From Treponema sp. (lineage in GTDB: Bacteria; Spirochaetota; Spirochaetia; Treponematales; Treponemataceae), in contig JAILRG010000135.1 in the NCBI GenBank assembly GCA_024698325.1, positions 1 to 38,311 of the forward strand: DNA of 38,311 nucleotides, written 5' to 3'. Every line of letters starts with the position of its first letter. Position 1 is the first letter of the stretch. Shown piece by piece: positions 1 to 9,400 of the stretch. The notes under the pieces were generated by a model. That model saw only the letters and a list, made by a program, of their open reading frames with translations. It ran no database searches and was not told where the DNA came from. The position numbers and the translations under genes are program-made.

Positions 1-2
1 CT

Positions 3-773
3 TCCCGCACCCCTGCCTTTGTTGAGCTTATTCATTCCCAAACTGTGTATGATGTGCCGGATGCGGCTGCTGTATCAGCCTTGTGCGGCGCGCAGGGGGA
101 CGGCATTATCAGTCCTGACAGGTCGCTTGTTCCTGTCGTGACGGTTGCCGACTGCATGCCCCTCTATCTTTATGACAGGCGCACCGGCGTCTTTGGTGCT
201 TTTCATTCCGGCTGGAAGGGAACCGGCATAATCGGCGCGGGAATCGCGCTTGCAGAATCCCACTATGGCGTTCGCCGGGAAGAAGTGTGCGTGGCAATCG
301 GCGCTCATATTCAGGACTGCTGCTATGTGGTGGACGAGGAGCGCGCCGCCTATTTTGCCGACAATTTTACGCCGAAAGCAGTTCGTTCCCTGCACGAGTT
401 TAATGCTGCGGGAAAACGCCTCTACAGCCTTTCCCTTTTGGAAGCAAATCTTGCGGTGCTAAAAGATGCAGGCGTGCGCTCCTGCAATATTGTTGCGGCG
501 ACAGACTGCACCTGCTGCACGACGAGCGGCGGCGTGCGTTCATTGCCTGGTGATGCGGGGCATGCCGGTGCGGAAGCTTGCAGCGCGGGGCATGCTGGTG
601 CGAAAATCGCCGGCAAAGCACCTGTCAGCGCGGCTCTTGCAGAAAAAGCGTTGTCTTCTTACTATCCTTTCGGGAGTTTCCGCCGCGAGGCTGCCTTTAT
701 GCCGCCAGAGCTTACTGCAGAAAAAAGAAGCCGCCTGATGACGGTTCAGGCGGCATTCTGTATCTGGCTCTAG
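3..773 (+). CDS. YfiH/PgeF family (laccase-domain) purine nucleoside phosphorylase/deaminase-like protein, 5' end missing
   Basis: The frame is open to the left edge, so the start lies outside the window. A GTG at 45 falls inside the conserved part (HSQTV just before it) and is not the real start. Family motifs are visible in order: HSQTV, VADCMP and FHSGWKG (metal-binding His/Cys of this family), then AIGAHIQD and a C-terminal FRREA. YfiH-family enzymes act in the cytoplasm on purine nucleosides; older databases call them multicopper polyphenol oxidase. Between the Cys-rich CTCCT segment and FRREA there is a Gly/Ala/His-rich insertion containing a 30-bp tandem duplication. The last ~15 codons overlap the hairpin that serves as terminator for the convergent downstream unit. 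Family assignment is firm; substrate is not known from sequence. Confidence 0.85.
   Translation, partial: SRTPAFVELIHSQTVYDVPDAAAVSALCGAQGDGIISPDRSLVPVVTVADCMPLYLYDRRTGVFGAFHSGWKGTGIIGAGIALAESHYGVRREEVCVAIGAHIQDCCYVVDEERAAYFADNFTPKAVRSLHEFNAAGKRLYSLSLLEANLAVLKDAGVRSCNIVAATDCTCCTTSGGVRSLPGDAGHAGAEACSAGHAGAKIAGKAPVSAALAEKALSSYYPFGSFRREAAFMPPELTAEKRSRLMTVQAAFCIWL
555..602 (+). repeat. Two copies of an 18-bp repeat, 30-bp period, inside the YfiH-like gene
   Basis: GCGGGGCATGCYGGTGCG occurs at 555-572 and again at 585-602 with one mismatch. Each copy encodes AGHAGA. The 10-residue period keeps the frame, so this is an in-frame tandem duplication in a variable loop of the protein. Confidence 0.8.
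721..754 (-). terminator. Rho-independent terminator of the 781-4828 unit, inside the end of the convergent YfiH-like gene
   Basis: GCCGCCTGA (730-738) pairs with TCAGGCGGC (746-754), a 9-bp perfect stem with a 7-nt loop. Read on the minus strand the stem is followed by TTCTTTTTT (729-721). It lies 27 bp after the stop codon of the minus-strand beta-barrel gene. On the plus strand there is no T-run after the stem. Confidence 0.8.
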
Positions 774-780
774 CTTTCTG

Positions 781-1461
781 CTAGAACCGCCACAAAACGC
801 CACATGCAGGCGTTATGCTGAAAAGGCCGTGACCTGTTGATGTTAAGCTTTCGCTGTAGGTTAGATCTCCGTCCTCATACTTTGTTCCGCTGACCAGGCC
901 TGCGAGGGGAATATAGCGGGCAGCGATGTTCACAAAATAGCCGAAATGCTCTTTTGTGTACCATGCGGCCGTAATATCTGCGCCCAGGGTAATGCCTACA
1001 AGGGCTGCCGTGTAGGAGCGGTCAACATCTCCAAAATATGGATGGGTATAGCTTTTCGCTTTCGTCTCGTAGGTAGCTGCTTCTACGCCGAACATGGCAA
1101 GGGCGGAAAATGTAAAACCATTGTCGTGCACAAAGCTGTAGCCCGCGCCTAGGTCTCCGCGCACGAACGAGCCGAAGGGGCTGTCATCATCGTCTCCGAA
1201 TGTAATGCTGCCAGAATTGGCCGTTCCGCCACCGGTAGAAGCCTTTACGGTAAAGCCGTTTTTATGCACGCCCATGTACATCGCGTCGAAGGAAATAGCC
1301 CACTGCTTGATTGTGTTACCATCGACCTTATACTGCATGACCGGAACGCTCAGCGAAATGCCGATATCGTTCGTCCACGTCTTTGCCGAATAGTCCTTCT
1401 CCTGTGCAAAAGCCGCACCTGTAAGCATAGCTGCAAGGGCAATCAGTGCAATCTTCTTCAT
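781..1461 (-). CDS. Small outer-membrane beta-barrel-like protein (226 aa), unknown function
   Basis: I chose the ATG at 1461 because GGAGG lies 8 nt upstream; an in-frame ATG at 1485 adds eight residues without a ribosome site. The product starts with a clear signal peptide (KKIALIALAAMLTGAAFA, then Q). The mature part alternates polar and hydrophobic residues in short strands with many Gly, Tyr and Phe, and ends in VLWRF. A C-terminal Phe after an alternating strand is the usual outer-membrane assembly signal. It is the last gene of the unit begun at 4828, 26 nt after the 432-aa lipoprotein, and is followed by a terminator. Spirochaete genomes carry many such short barrels. Location is well supported; function is unknown. 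Confidence 0.75.
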   Translation of the reverse strand: MKKIALIALAAMLTGAAFAQEKDYSAKTWTNDIGISLSVPVMQYKVDGNTIKQWAISFDAMYMGVHKNGFTVKASTGGGTANSGSITFGDDDDSPFGSFVRGDLGAGYSFVHDNGFTFSALAMFGVEAATYETKAKSYTHPYFGDVDRSYTAALVGITLGADITAAWYTKEHFGYFVNIAARYIPLAGLVSGTKYEDGDLTYSESLTSTGHGLFSITPACGVLWRF

Positions 1462-1487
1462 ACAAAACCTCCTCGTATGGAACAATG

Positions 1488-2786
1488 TTAGTCTATTATC
1501 ATAAGCCCGCTCGTAATCGGGCTGAATTCCAATGTGATAGTCTTACCGCTCACCGTAAAGCCGTCTTTGGTCTCAAAGCTGAGCGTGAGCGTGGCCTTGT
1601 CGCCCTTTTCATGCAGGCTGTAGCTGGCGCTGATAGTTTCTGTGTCAGATTCCGCATCATAGGCTTCAGAAACAGGAGCAAAAGTCAGCGTCTCTGCTGT
1701 GGTTTCTGCATTTATCGTCTCATACATTGCCTGGGTTTCACCATCGGAAACCGTAGAAACCAGTCCCCGTAAGCCAGTGAAGGCTGCGATTGTTTTTTCA
1801 GTCGCAGTATCATCATCGCCATAGATGAAAACTGCCGTTTCCGGCACAGTATACTGCTGTGTGAGGTAATAGTCGTAGGTTACGTCCTGGTACTCGTAGC
1901 TTTCGTCCCCGCTTATAGAAGACTCGGTGACCGTCTTATTCTTCTCGTAGCTGAAGGAATAGGGGCTGAAGGCTGCTTGTACCAGAGCCCAGTCGTTTGC
2001 AGAAAGCGCAGCATAGCGCAATTCAAAGACTGCTTCCCGCTCTTTTATTGCTTCCTGCGTGTCCTCATCGTCGGAGCCAATAGCCGATACGCTCTCGCCA
2101 ACAGTCGCTCCCACCAGCTCCAGCGGATAGCCTGTGTAGGGCGCATTCACGGTGACGACATTCGTGAACTCTGATGCGCTGTACTCGCTTTCAATCTCGG
2201 TGCAGCCGGTCACATCGCTAAAGAGAGTTGTTTCTGTGCTGTCGCTTGATGTGCTTTTTCCGCTTGTGGTCGTCACCGCGCTTGTCTCGCCTGCGCTCAC
2301 GGTATAGCTTGTCTTATTCGTAAATGTGTAGATTGTATCGTCCGTGGCGGTGACGGTAAAAGTCTCTGTCCGGTACCAGCTGGTGACATCTTCCGTGATG
2401 ATGCTTGAGAGCCTGAAGCCATCTGAACTCCACCAGCTGATGTATTCGTCCTGCGTCAGCATGAGACCGCTTCCATCTGGCGCGGCTATTTTTCGCAGGG
2501 TGAATGTGAGTGTATTGGAAGTCGCGCTGTAGGTGTAGATGTTTTCTTCCTCGCTTATATTTGAGTCGTACATCGTAATGTATGCGGTGTGGGCGCCCAC
2601 AAAGCGGGCGTTCATCAAATCGCCGTACAGCGTCGTGTCCTCAAGGCTTACTGCGCCTTCAGCGTTTTCTGTAACCGCCTTTTCTACCAGAGAAGTTACA
2701 TCTACCGTGTCGTTGGAGCAGGCGGTAAGCATGGCGAGTGAGAGGAATGCGGCTAGGGGTACAATAAATGTTCCTGTCAGTTTCAT
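1488..2786 (-). CDS. Lipoprotein (432 aa), unknown function
   Basis: The N-terminus is a lipoprotein signal with lipobox LTAC, predicted lipidated Cys23. The start ATG has GGAGG at a normal distance. It begins 11 nt after the stop of the 676-aa lipoprotein, so the two are almost certainly cotranscribed. The mature protein is acidic, rich in Thr, Ser, Glu and Tyr, and predicted to be mostly beta-strand; I see no catalytic motif and recognise no family. One segment (from about residue 240) contains charged helix-like sequence. With the gene upstream and the barrel downstream it probably forms a set of cell-surface components. I infer the location; the role is unknown. Confidence 0.75.
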   Translation of the reverse strand: MKLTGTFIVPLAAFLSLAMLTACSNDTVDVTSLVEKAVTENAEGAVSLEDTTLYGDLMNARFVGAHTAYITMYDSNISEEENIYTYSATSNTLTFTLRKIAAPDGSGLMLTQDEYISWWSSDGFRLSSIITEDVTSWYRTETFTVTATDDTIYTFTNKTSYTVSAGETSAVTTTSGKSTSSDSTETTLFSDVTGCTEIESEYSASEFTNVVTVNAPYTGYPLELVGATVGESVSAIGSDDEDTQEAIKEREAVFELRYAALSANDWALVQAAFSPYSFSYEKNKTVTESSISGDESYEYQDVTYDYYLTQQYTVPETAVFIYGDDDTATEKTIAAFTGLRGLVSTVSDGETQAMYETINAETTAETLTFAPVSEAYDAESDTETISASYSLHEKGDKATLTLSFETKDGFTVSGKTITLEFSPITSGLMIID

Positions 2787-2797
2787 GTGGTGCCTCC

Positions 2798-4828
2798 TTA
2801 CTGTGCTTCCACGACGGTGTCAGTCTTTACGGGGTAGAAATATGTTTTGTTTGACCAGTTTGTAAGCACCTGCCGGCTCTCCGCGATATCATCGCTTACA
2901 TTCTCCTTCGAGTTGCCAATCCAGCACCAGTAATGAACGCCCTGAAAAACGACAGGACAGCTTTCGTGCGTGCTTACGATACATGCAGAACGGGAATTTG
3001 CGGTGACGACAGGAATATACGGACAGTATTCATGCCAATATCCGGCACTATATCCGATTACAATGCGTGCATAGTTTTTCTGGCTCGTGATGAAATACTG
3101 TTCATTGACCGGGCTGTATATAAGGGAAGTGCCGTCAGTATAGGTAAAGCCTGCATTCCTGAAGATTTCAATGAGGGCTTTATGGGTCATGCCGCTTGCA
3201 GAAGAACTGACATAGGCTTCAAACTGTTCTTTGTACCATGCTTCCGGCATTGCAAGCGTTGCCGCTTCACTGCAAATCTTCTCATTCTGAGTCCAGCTCC
3301 AGGGGGACTGTGGTTCGAGCCCTGCATAAAAGCGGGATGAGTTCCATTTATATGCCAGCCAATAGGGGCTGCTATCAATCCGGCAGATTGTCGCTTCTGC
3401 TTCGGTGTTCGTTGTCCACTTCTCTTTCAGGAGCTTGGTGTAATCAATCTGCTTGATTTCTCCCGTAAAGGCCTGCCCGCGCCACTGGCTTCCCCACTTC
3501 TGGTACACCGGCGTTGAGTGGCGCACGACAGGATTGTTTTTACATACCGTGATTGCGCTTTCCACATAGCCTGCAAGCTGCAGACAGTTTGTCGAGCCAG
3601 TACCAAGCTTTTCTGTAAGGGCATAGTATCTGAATGCAAGTGGCGCGGTTATGGCAATAAGCGCACAGTCCTGATCCCGCATCTGCTGCCGCCAGTTGTA
3701 GCCTTCCTGCTCCCAGACAAAGCAGACTTCCGCATATTTGTCGTAGAGTTCGAACATGTTGAAGCTGTCGCTGGCAAGTCCCTTGTTTGTGTCGGTCAGA
3801 TACTTGCAGAGCTTGAACACGCTGGAGGCTCCCGTACTGTTTTCACCCCAGTTTTTGACGATTTCCTGAATCTCTGCGCTGATTTCTGCCGCGTGCTCCG
3901 TAAAGTAAGTCTCGAATGCGGTACCTGCAGAACTCTGTACGACCGAAACGTCATCGATATCGGTAGCAGTATCCCAACTGTCGCTGTCGATAAAGCGCTT
4001 AAGATAGGCAAGTCTTTTGGCTTTTGTATTCAGCTCGGCAAGTTTAGCCGATTTTTCGCTCTCAGTACTGTACTGGGATGAAAGCGCCGCATCGACCAGC
4101 ACATCGGTAATGCTGTTCCAGCAGACCAGTGCGTCGATGTAGATGTTGCCGTACTGGATGTCGCGGTTTTGCATGACGCTGTAGTAGCGGGTCAGTTCCG
4201 CCTGATACTGCGTCTCGGTATACAGCTTTGTCTCCATTTCAGAAAGCATCGTCTGCATGGTGTTCAGCTGATCCTGGATTTTATCGAGCTTGTCTGATAT
4301 TTCTGCAAGATAGGACTCAGTGGATTTGACAAGCCCCAGTGCGTCAAAAAGCTCTGTGATCCCCATACTCACTAAGGAACCTACAGCGCCAGAAATCATG
4401 CCCGAAAGCGCCGTGCCACCTGCCCAGGTAAGCAGATTCATGCCTGAAAAATTCTTTACAAGGTCGCCGAAGCCGTTGATGGCGGCGTCTCCTGCGTTAA
4501 GGAGCGGGCCGGAAATGCTGTCAGCGACTATCGCCCGGCTTTCGCTTGCCGTGCCGCTTGTGCTGTCGCCGGCGGTGACAGAAAAGGTAGTGCCATTTTT
4601 TGTCCAATATTCGTTTAAAAGCGTGATGTCGTAGGCAGGGTTTCCCGTAAATGTAATGAGTGATGATCCATTTGCTGCAGTATTGCCAGAGCTGCTTCCT
4701 TGCGCACTGTCAGCAGTGTCGCCGCCAGTGCCCGTTGAAATGCCGTCGATGCTGTTGCTGCAAGAAGCGAGCAGGAACGCTTCCAGCGTGAGTGTTGCGA
4801 CTGCGGCATGAAGGAAATGCTTTTTCAT
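2798..4828 (-). CDS. Large lipoprotein (676 aa) with hydrophobic Gly-rich segment and coiled coil; possible helical pore-former
   Basis: Signal peptide with lipobox LLASC (Cys23), then a Ser/Gly/Asn-rich linker to about residue 60. Residues ~129-168 are a long uncharged Gly/Ala/Leu/Met stretch (GGTALSGMISGAVGSLVSMG in the middle). Immediately after it, ~169-205 follow a heptad-like coiled coil (LAEISDKLDKIQDQLNTMQT), then more amphipathic helices to about residue 400. The C-terminal ~250 residues are rich in Trp, Tyr and Cys and may be a separate binding domain. A membrane-active helix beside long helices recalls alpha-helical pore-forming toxins, but I cannot place it in a named family. It is the first gene of the unit ending at 781 and has a strong promoter plus GGAGG leader almost identical to that of the 12353 gene. 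Confidence 0.7.
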   Translation of the reverse strand: MKKHFLHAAVATLTLEAFLLASCSNSIDGISTGTGGDTADSAQGSSSGNTAANGSSLITFTGNPAYDITLLNEYWTKNGTTFSVTAGDSTSGTASESRAIVADSISGPLLNAGDAAINGFGDLVKNFSGMNLLTWAGGTALSGMISGAVGSLVSMGITELFDALGLVKSTESYLAEISDKLDKIQDQLNTMQTMLSEMETKLYTETQYQAELTRYYSVMQNRDIQYGNIYIDALVCWNSITDVLVDAALSSQYSTESEKSAKLAELNTKAKRLAYLKRFIDSDSWDTATDIDDVSVVQSSAGTAFETYFTEHAAEISAEIQEIVKNWGENSTGASSVFKLCKYLTDTNKGLASDSFNMFELYDKYAEVCFVWEQEGYNWRQQMRDQDCALIAITAPLAFRYYALTEKLGTGSTNCLQLAGYVESAITVCKNNPVVRHSTPVYQKWGSQWRGQAFTGEIKQIDYTKLLKEKWTTNTEAEATICRIDSSPYWLAYKWNSSRFYAGLEPQSPWSWTQNEKICSEAATLAMPEAWYKEQFEAYVSSSASGMTHKALIEIFRNAGFTYTDGTSLIYSPVNEQYFITSQKNYARIVIGYSAGYWHEYCPYIPVVTANSRSACIVSTHESCPVVFQGVHYWCWIGNSKENVSDDIAESRQVLTNWSNKTYFYPVKTDTVVEAQ

Positions 4829-4863
4829 GGGAAAAATCCTCCTGTCGAAAAAGATTTAAGGGT

Positions 4864-4893
4864 ATTTTATCATTCATGCTGTCGCATTGTCAA
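4864..4893 (-). promoter_or_regulatory. Promoter of the 4828-781 lipoprotein unit
   Basis: On the minus strand: TTGACA (4893-4888), 18-bp spacer, TAAAAT (4869-4864), then an AT-rich leader and AGGAGG before the ATG at 4828. The stretch from the -10 box to the start codon (ATAAAATA..CTTAA..CTTTT..GGAGGATTTT) closely matches the leader of the 12353 gene. Confidence 0.75.
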
Positions 4894-5001
4894 ATTTTTA
4901 GGGTGTTTTAATTTTGTCCGGATGCTTGTCCGGATTCCTGCAGTTGACGCTGGCGCTAACGTCTGGCTGTAGGCGCGGTCGGCGACATCAGGCTGTAGGA
5001 G

Positions 5002-5023
5002 TGGGCGCGCATTGCGGCGCCCA
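5002..5023 (-). terminator. Possible terminator hairpin after the GH105 gene
   Basis: TGGGCGC (5002-5008) and GCGCCCA (5017-5023) form a 7-bp stem with an 8-nt loop, 18 bp after the GH105 stop on the minus strand. No T-run follows, so it is only a candidate. The rest of the 212-bp gap holds short direct repeats (GTCCGGA twice near 4915-4933; GGCTGTAGG twice near 4965-4998). Confidence 0.35.
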
Positions 5024-5040
5024 GCCTTGTTGCCGTTTTG

Positions 5041-6303
5041 CTAGTGCAGCTGCTTGTATTCGTTGTATGCCAGAATGAAGGGGCCGACACCTTTTGCGTC
5101 ATCCTGCACGACAGGCTCGCTCATGTAATAGGCAAAGCTTCCGTCGCGGCGCCTGTCTTTGTCGGGGCCAAGACCTGCTACCAGGCAGATGCCTTTTAGG
5201 CTTAAGACGCCGCCCTCTGTAGAAAGGTAGGTGTGAACGATGCCTTCAAAGGCGCGCACTCCAGCTTCTGTGTATTTTTTGTCAGAAAGAATTCCGGTGC
5301 GGCATCCTTTTAAGAGGGAATAGGCCATAATTGATGAGCCGCTTGTTTCAAGGTAGTTCTTGCGGGTAAGCTCTTCGCTCGGCTTTTCGCCTGCTAGGGT
5401 CGGCACCTGGTACCACATGCCGCTCTTATCCTGCACGTTCAGCATGCTGTCGCAAAGCTCAACGAAAATTGCTTTGAGCTTGTTCCAGTTTTCGCTTCCC
5501 TTGTCGGGTGCGACGTTCAGCGTGTCCAAAAGTGCCATGGAATACCAGCCCAGGCTTCGGAGCCAGAAGTTGCGGCTTAAGCCGGTCTCTTTGTCTGCCC
5601 AGAAGATTGACTTTGAGCTGTCGTAGCCGTGATAGTACAGTCCGGTCTTTTTGTCTCGCACAAGCTCATATACGTTAAAGAACTGCTGATAGATGTCGTT
5701 GATGTTGGCAGAGCCGTTGAATGTCTTTTCGTACTCCATGTAAAAGGGGAGTGCCATGTAGGTGCCGTCAAGCCAGACTTGGTTTGGGTAAATCTTTTTA
5801 TGCCAGAAGTTTCCTTCAGCAGTGCGGGGCTGGCCTTTAATCTGCTCGAAAAGCGTGTGGAGGGCTTTTGCGTATTTTTCCTTTTTGGTCAGGCGGTAGA
5901 GGGTAAAGAGGTTTTTGCCGCCGTTTAAGTTATCGAGGTTCCATTCCTCAATCTTGTAGCCGTCGATTTTGCCGTCCTCGTGGATGCGGAAATCCTCGTA
6001 GTAGTCGGCAAAGTCCAGGTATTTCTGTTCGCCGCTTGTTCCGTAAATCTCTAAGAGGGCCATAATCATGCAGCCGTCGATATAGTCCCAGCCTGATTTT
6101 TTGCCGGCACGGGCTTTTTCGATGTTCCAGACGGGAAGCTCCGCCGTGGATTTTGTCATAAGGCTGTCTATGTAGTCTTCAATTACCTGAGTGTTGATAG
6201 TTGCGTTCACAACGGTGCTCCTTGGTGTATGAATCTGTGAATGTGACGCACAGCCTGCTAGTGCGCACAAAATCAGTATACTGAAAAGTGACTGATATTT
6301 CAT
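5041..6303 (-). CDS. GH105 unsaturated rhamnogalacturonyl/glucuronyl hydrolase (YteR/YesR-like), lipoprotein
   Basis: GH105 enzymes remove the unsaturated uronic acid left on pectin (rhamnogalacturonan) fragments by polysaccharide lyases. The protein (420 aa) has a lipobox LAGC (Cys18), so it is probably membrane-anchored, periplasmic or surface exposed. Motifs typical of the (alpha/alpha)6 barrel are present: NGGKNLF, NQVWLDGTYMALPF, SLGWYSMALLDTL, ETSGSSIMAYSL and SEPVVQDDAKGVGPFI. Asp in VWLDG is the position expected for the catalytic acid. The gene stands alone between two lipoprotein units, with its own extended -10 promoter 6 nt before the ATG and no Shine-Dalgarno. Family assignment is strong; exact substrate is inferred. 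Confidence 0.88.
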   Translation of the reverse strand: MKYQSLFSILILCALAGCASHSQIHTPRSTVVNATINTQVIEDYIDSLMTKSTAELPVWNIEKARAGKKSGWDYIDGCMIMALLEIYGTSGEQKYLDFADYYEDFRIHEDGKIDGYKIEEWNLDNLNGGKNLFTLYRLTKKEKYAKALHTLFEQIKGQPRTAEGNFWHKKIYPNQVWLDGTYMALPFYMEYEKTFNGSANINDIYQQFFNVYELVRDKKTGLYYHGYDSSKSIFWADKETGLSRNFWLRSLGWYSMALLDTLNVAPDKGSENWNKLKAIFVELCDSMLNVQDKSGMWYQVPTLAGEKPSEELTRKNYLETSGSSIMAYSLLKGCRTGILSDKKYTEAGVRAFEGIVHTYLSTEGGVLSLKGICLVAGLGPDKDRRRDGSFAYYMSEPVVQDDAKGVGPFILAYNEYKQLH

Positions 6304-6309
6304 GCGTAG

Positions 6310-6318
6310 ATTTTAGCA
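6310..6318 (-). promoter_or_regulatory. Extended -10 promoter placing the GH105 start at or near +1
   Basis: On the minus strand TGC-TAAAAT (TGn extended -10; hexamer 6315-6310) lies 6 nt before the ATG at 6303. The -35 region is poor. There is no ribosome-binding sequence between, so the mRNA should be leaderless. Confidence 0.55.
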
Positions 6319-6353
6319 AAAACCGACCAGTTTTTCTATAATAAAGGGCGCGC

Positions 6354-6389
6354 GGCAGTGCTGGTAGCCAGCATGCTACCAGCACTGCC
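6354..6389. repeat. Perfect 15-bp inverted repeat after the protective-antigen-like gene
   Basis: GGCAGTGCTGGTAGC (6354-6368) and its exact complement (6375-6389) enclose a 6-nt loop. It lies 17 bp beyond the stop of the 6407 gene and upstream of the GH105 promoter. There is no T-run after it on the minus strand, so it could be a Rho-independent-like stop, an RNA-stabilising hairpin or a regulatory site. Confidence 0.75.
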
Positions 6390-6406
6390 AAAACTCAAAG
6401 CTTGGC

Positions 6407-9400
6407 CTAATAATCCCAGCTCCAGTCCCAGTGGAAGTCTATTTCGCCTTCCTTTGAATTATGCAGTTCCCAGCGGTTGCCATCCCAGTAGCCGCCGCCC
6501 GGCTGTTTTCCGGAGCGCTCTCCTGCCCTTATCGTAGAGCTTCCGCTTGCCCCGCAGGTGCTTGACCATGAACAGCTCCAGGTGTCGGTAGCTGCCTTGT
6601 AGGAAAACACTGCCGTAACCTTTCCAAGATAGTCGTCACCTGAGCCTGAGTCATATTCTGTAGCTTCCCAGGTTGCCGTAAACGAATAGTCCTTGGTACG
6701 GTTAAAGGTTTTTGTGAGTGTCTTTGTACAGTTAGAGAATTTTTCCGGATCATGATTGTATTTATGAGTTGCCGGTTCGCCGAAGCAGTAGGTCTTGTCA
6801 TCATCATCATCAAATTCCTTCTTTGAGCTGGCTCCTATGTTCAGCGGCGACAGATCCAGCTCTCCTCCTCTAAAGCTCCAGTAATACTGGGGGTCGCATC
6901 CGCCGTCCTGATCTTTCCAGTCATAGACATAATGGGCGTAGAACTTTAATTCCGCAGTTCTTGTGGTGGGCGTCGTAAAGGTCTTTGATGCAAGGCTTGC
7001 GCTCTTAAAGGTGTCTGCACTGCCTTTATGCGCATAGGCAAAGAGATACAGGCTGTAGTTTGTGTTTGCAGAGAGTTCAGAAAGCGAATACACGCTTGAG
7101 GCGAGGGTAGAATCCGTCAGGGCAAGATAGAATTCACCCTTATCCTTCAAGCCACTTGTGTTCGTTGAGGCCTGTGCAATATCAGAAAGCGTAAGCGATT
7201 TTGCCGTCGTGCCGCCTTTCTTGCCGTACAAAATGTACCCGCCGTCACTTGCTGCTGCCCGCTCGTCTGCATATTTGTCCCAGGTGAGTGCGACCTTTCC
7301 GCCTTCGTAGGCTGTCGTTTTTACGGCAAATTTATTCATCGGACGGAATGTGGACTGTACTGTAAGCACGTATTCTTTTGTTGTCTGCGTGTCAGGTGCT
7401 GTACAGCGGATATAGATGTAGTTCGTCCCCACTGAAAGCAGAATGCCGTTTGCCTTATCAATGCTTTGGTAGCTTCCGCTTGAACCGACTTTGTACTCGA
7501 CGGTGGCAAAGCTTACCTTTGCGGCTATGTCCAGCCAGATGTACTCATAAAAGCCGGAAAGCGTGCAGCTGTCATTTGAGTCAAAACTGAAGGGTGTGAA
7601 TGCCGCTCCGTTTGCCTTTGCGTACCGGCAGGTGCCGAGTCGGGTGTCGTTTTTAAGCTTGGGCACTATCGGGTCGTTGTCGCACAGGGAGCTGTTTGTG
7701 GAATAATCCTGCAGCTCATCGCCGTCAGTGTCGGTAAGCACGGCACTTGAGTATACCTTGTTGTTGTCAGAATATTTCGATTCAAGTCCTATGCCACTCT
7801 TGTACCAGCCATAAATTTCCCCAAAATCGCTCAAGCCGTCGCCGTCGGTATCAGCTACAGTATCGCTTGTACCGTAGATAAGCTCTTCGTTTAAGGGAAC
7901 GCCGTCGCCATCCTTGTCGACACTGTAGAAGATGTACACTTCGTCCCCGGCATTTAGGCGGATGTTTTCAAATGACCAGCCGTTTGCGATGCTTTCGGTA
8001 TAAGGAGCATACATGGCCTGATAGCGCTCGCCGTTTTCAGTGTACTTGTGCAGGATGAACCAGGCGCCGTCGGTGTAGGCCCCGCCGGTAAGCGCGTTTG
8101 ATACGGTGAAGAAGCTGTCGAGACAGCCGTTTTCATTCAGCTCATAGTCGCTGCCTTTGGTATAGTGCAACATAGTCTGGAAGATGTAGTCGAGGGTAGG
8201 GGCTGTGTAGAGGTCCTCTATGCTTTGGGCACTTGTGTTGTACCGGTTCTTGACGGAAACATTGAATGTGCGTGCGCTTCGTCCGCTCATGTTACCCCAG
8301 TCGATGTAGATGGAAGCTGTTTTTGCCTTGACTTCGGTAAGCGCATCGGTAAAGTCATTTGAACCTTGACCTTCTTTCTGCAGTGTAATGTTGTAGCCGG
8401 AAACTTCAATTTCAAAGCCGGTAGACCACTTCAGCAAATTCTCCGTCTGGGCAATGCTTAAGTCTGCTGTAAGCTCAAAGTCACCGCTTTCAGCAAGAGG
8501 CGCAATGGTAAAGGATTTTTCACTTGAGAGCGTTAAGTTTTTTACGAAAACGCGTGGTTCTCCTGCATTCGTCGGAATGCGGTAGAGCGCTACGGTAACA
8601 TTCTGTACGGTGTAGGCAATGTAGCTTGGGTTTTTGAATCTCACCGGAATCCGTACCGCACCGCCGCTTACGTTTCTGCCGTTGGATATTGCCGTTGATT
8701 TACCGTTTGTCCAGCTCTTTGACCAGCCTTCGCTTGCGCTCTGTGAATAGGTGTAGCTGTCGCCGCTAGATATGCTTCCGTTGTAGCCAGTCTGCTCGCT
8801 TACGGTCGTAACATTTTTATAGCCGGCGGCTGCCGCTCCCCATTCGTGGGCAACGCTTATACCCAGGTTCTGGCTCCAGCCGTGTACTTCGTTGTGAGTT
8901 TTGGTGTTGGTGCTTGTCGTTGAAGCGCTGCCTGTGTAGCCGTCGTTTTCGCTTATGCTTATGGTGTCGTTCTTCGTCTCGGAAATGGTGTACTTGTAAC
9001 CGATGTCTGGCTTTGCCGTCATGCGTATTTCAAGCAGCGGCGTGTCTGCAATGAGCGGATTGAATGAATTGTTGTTGACATTGTACATGCCGTTAATTTC
9101 CACGCCGTCATTCCAGCCGTCGCCGTCGGTGTCTTTGTTTGAAGGGTCGGTAAAGTACGTGTAGATTTCGTCCCAGTCGGTCAGTCCGTCGCCGTCCGTG
9201 TCAGTTGAGTCTCCCTTGCTCTGCGGATATATGCTTGCCACGCTCCATATTGCATAGAGGGTAGTGTTGCCAGAGACGGTGATTGCGCCGCCGTCAGAAT
9301 AGGTGGCTTCGGTTGCGGCAGCTTCTTTTGCCCAGCCCAGAAAACGGCCCCTGCTGTTGGTAAGACCCAGCGCGGTGGCGCTTGTAAGGGCGGTTTCTAC

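Noticed and set aside
3518..4081. A 187-codon plus-strand frame opposite the 676-aa lipoprotein
   Set aside because: No start signal, and the minus-strand gene has a clear signal peptide and operon context.
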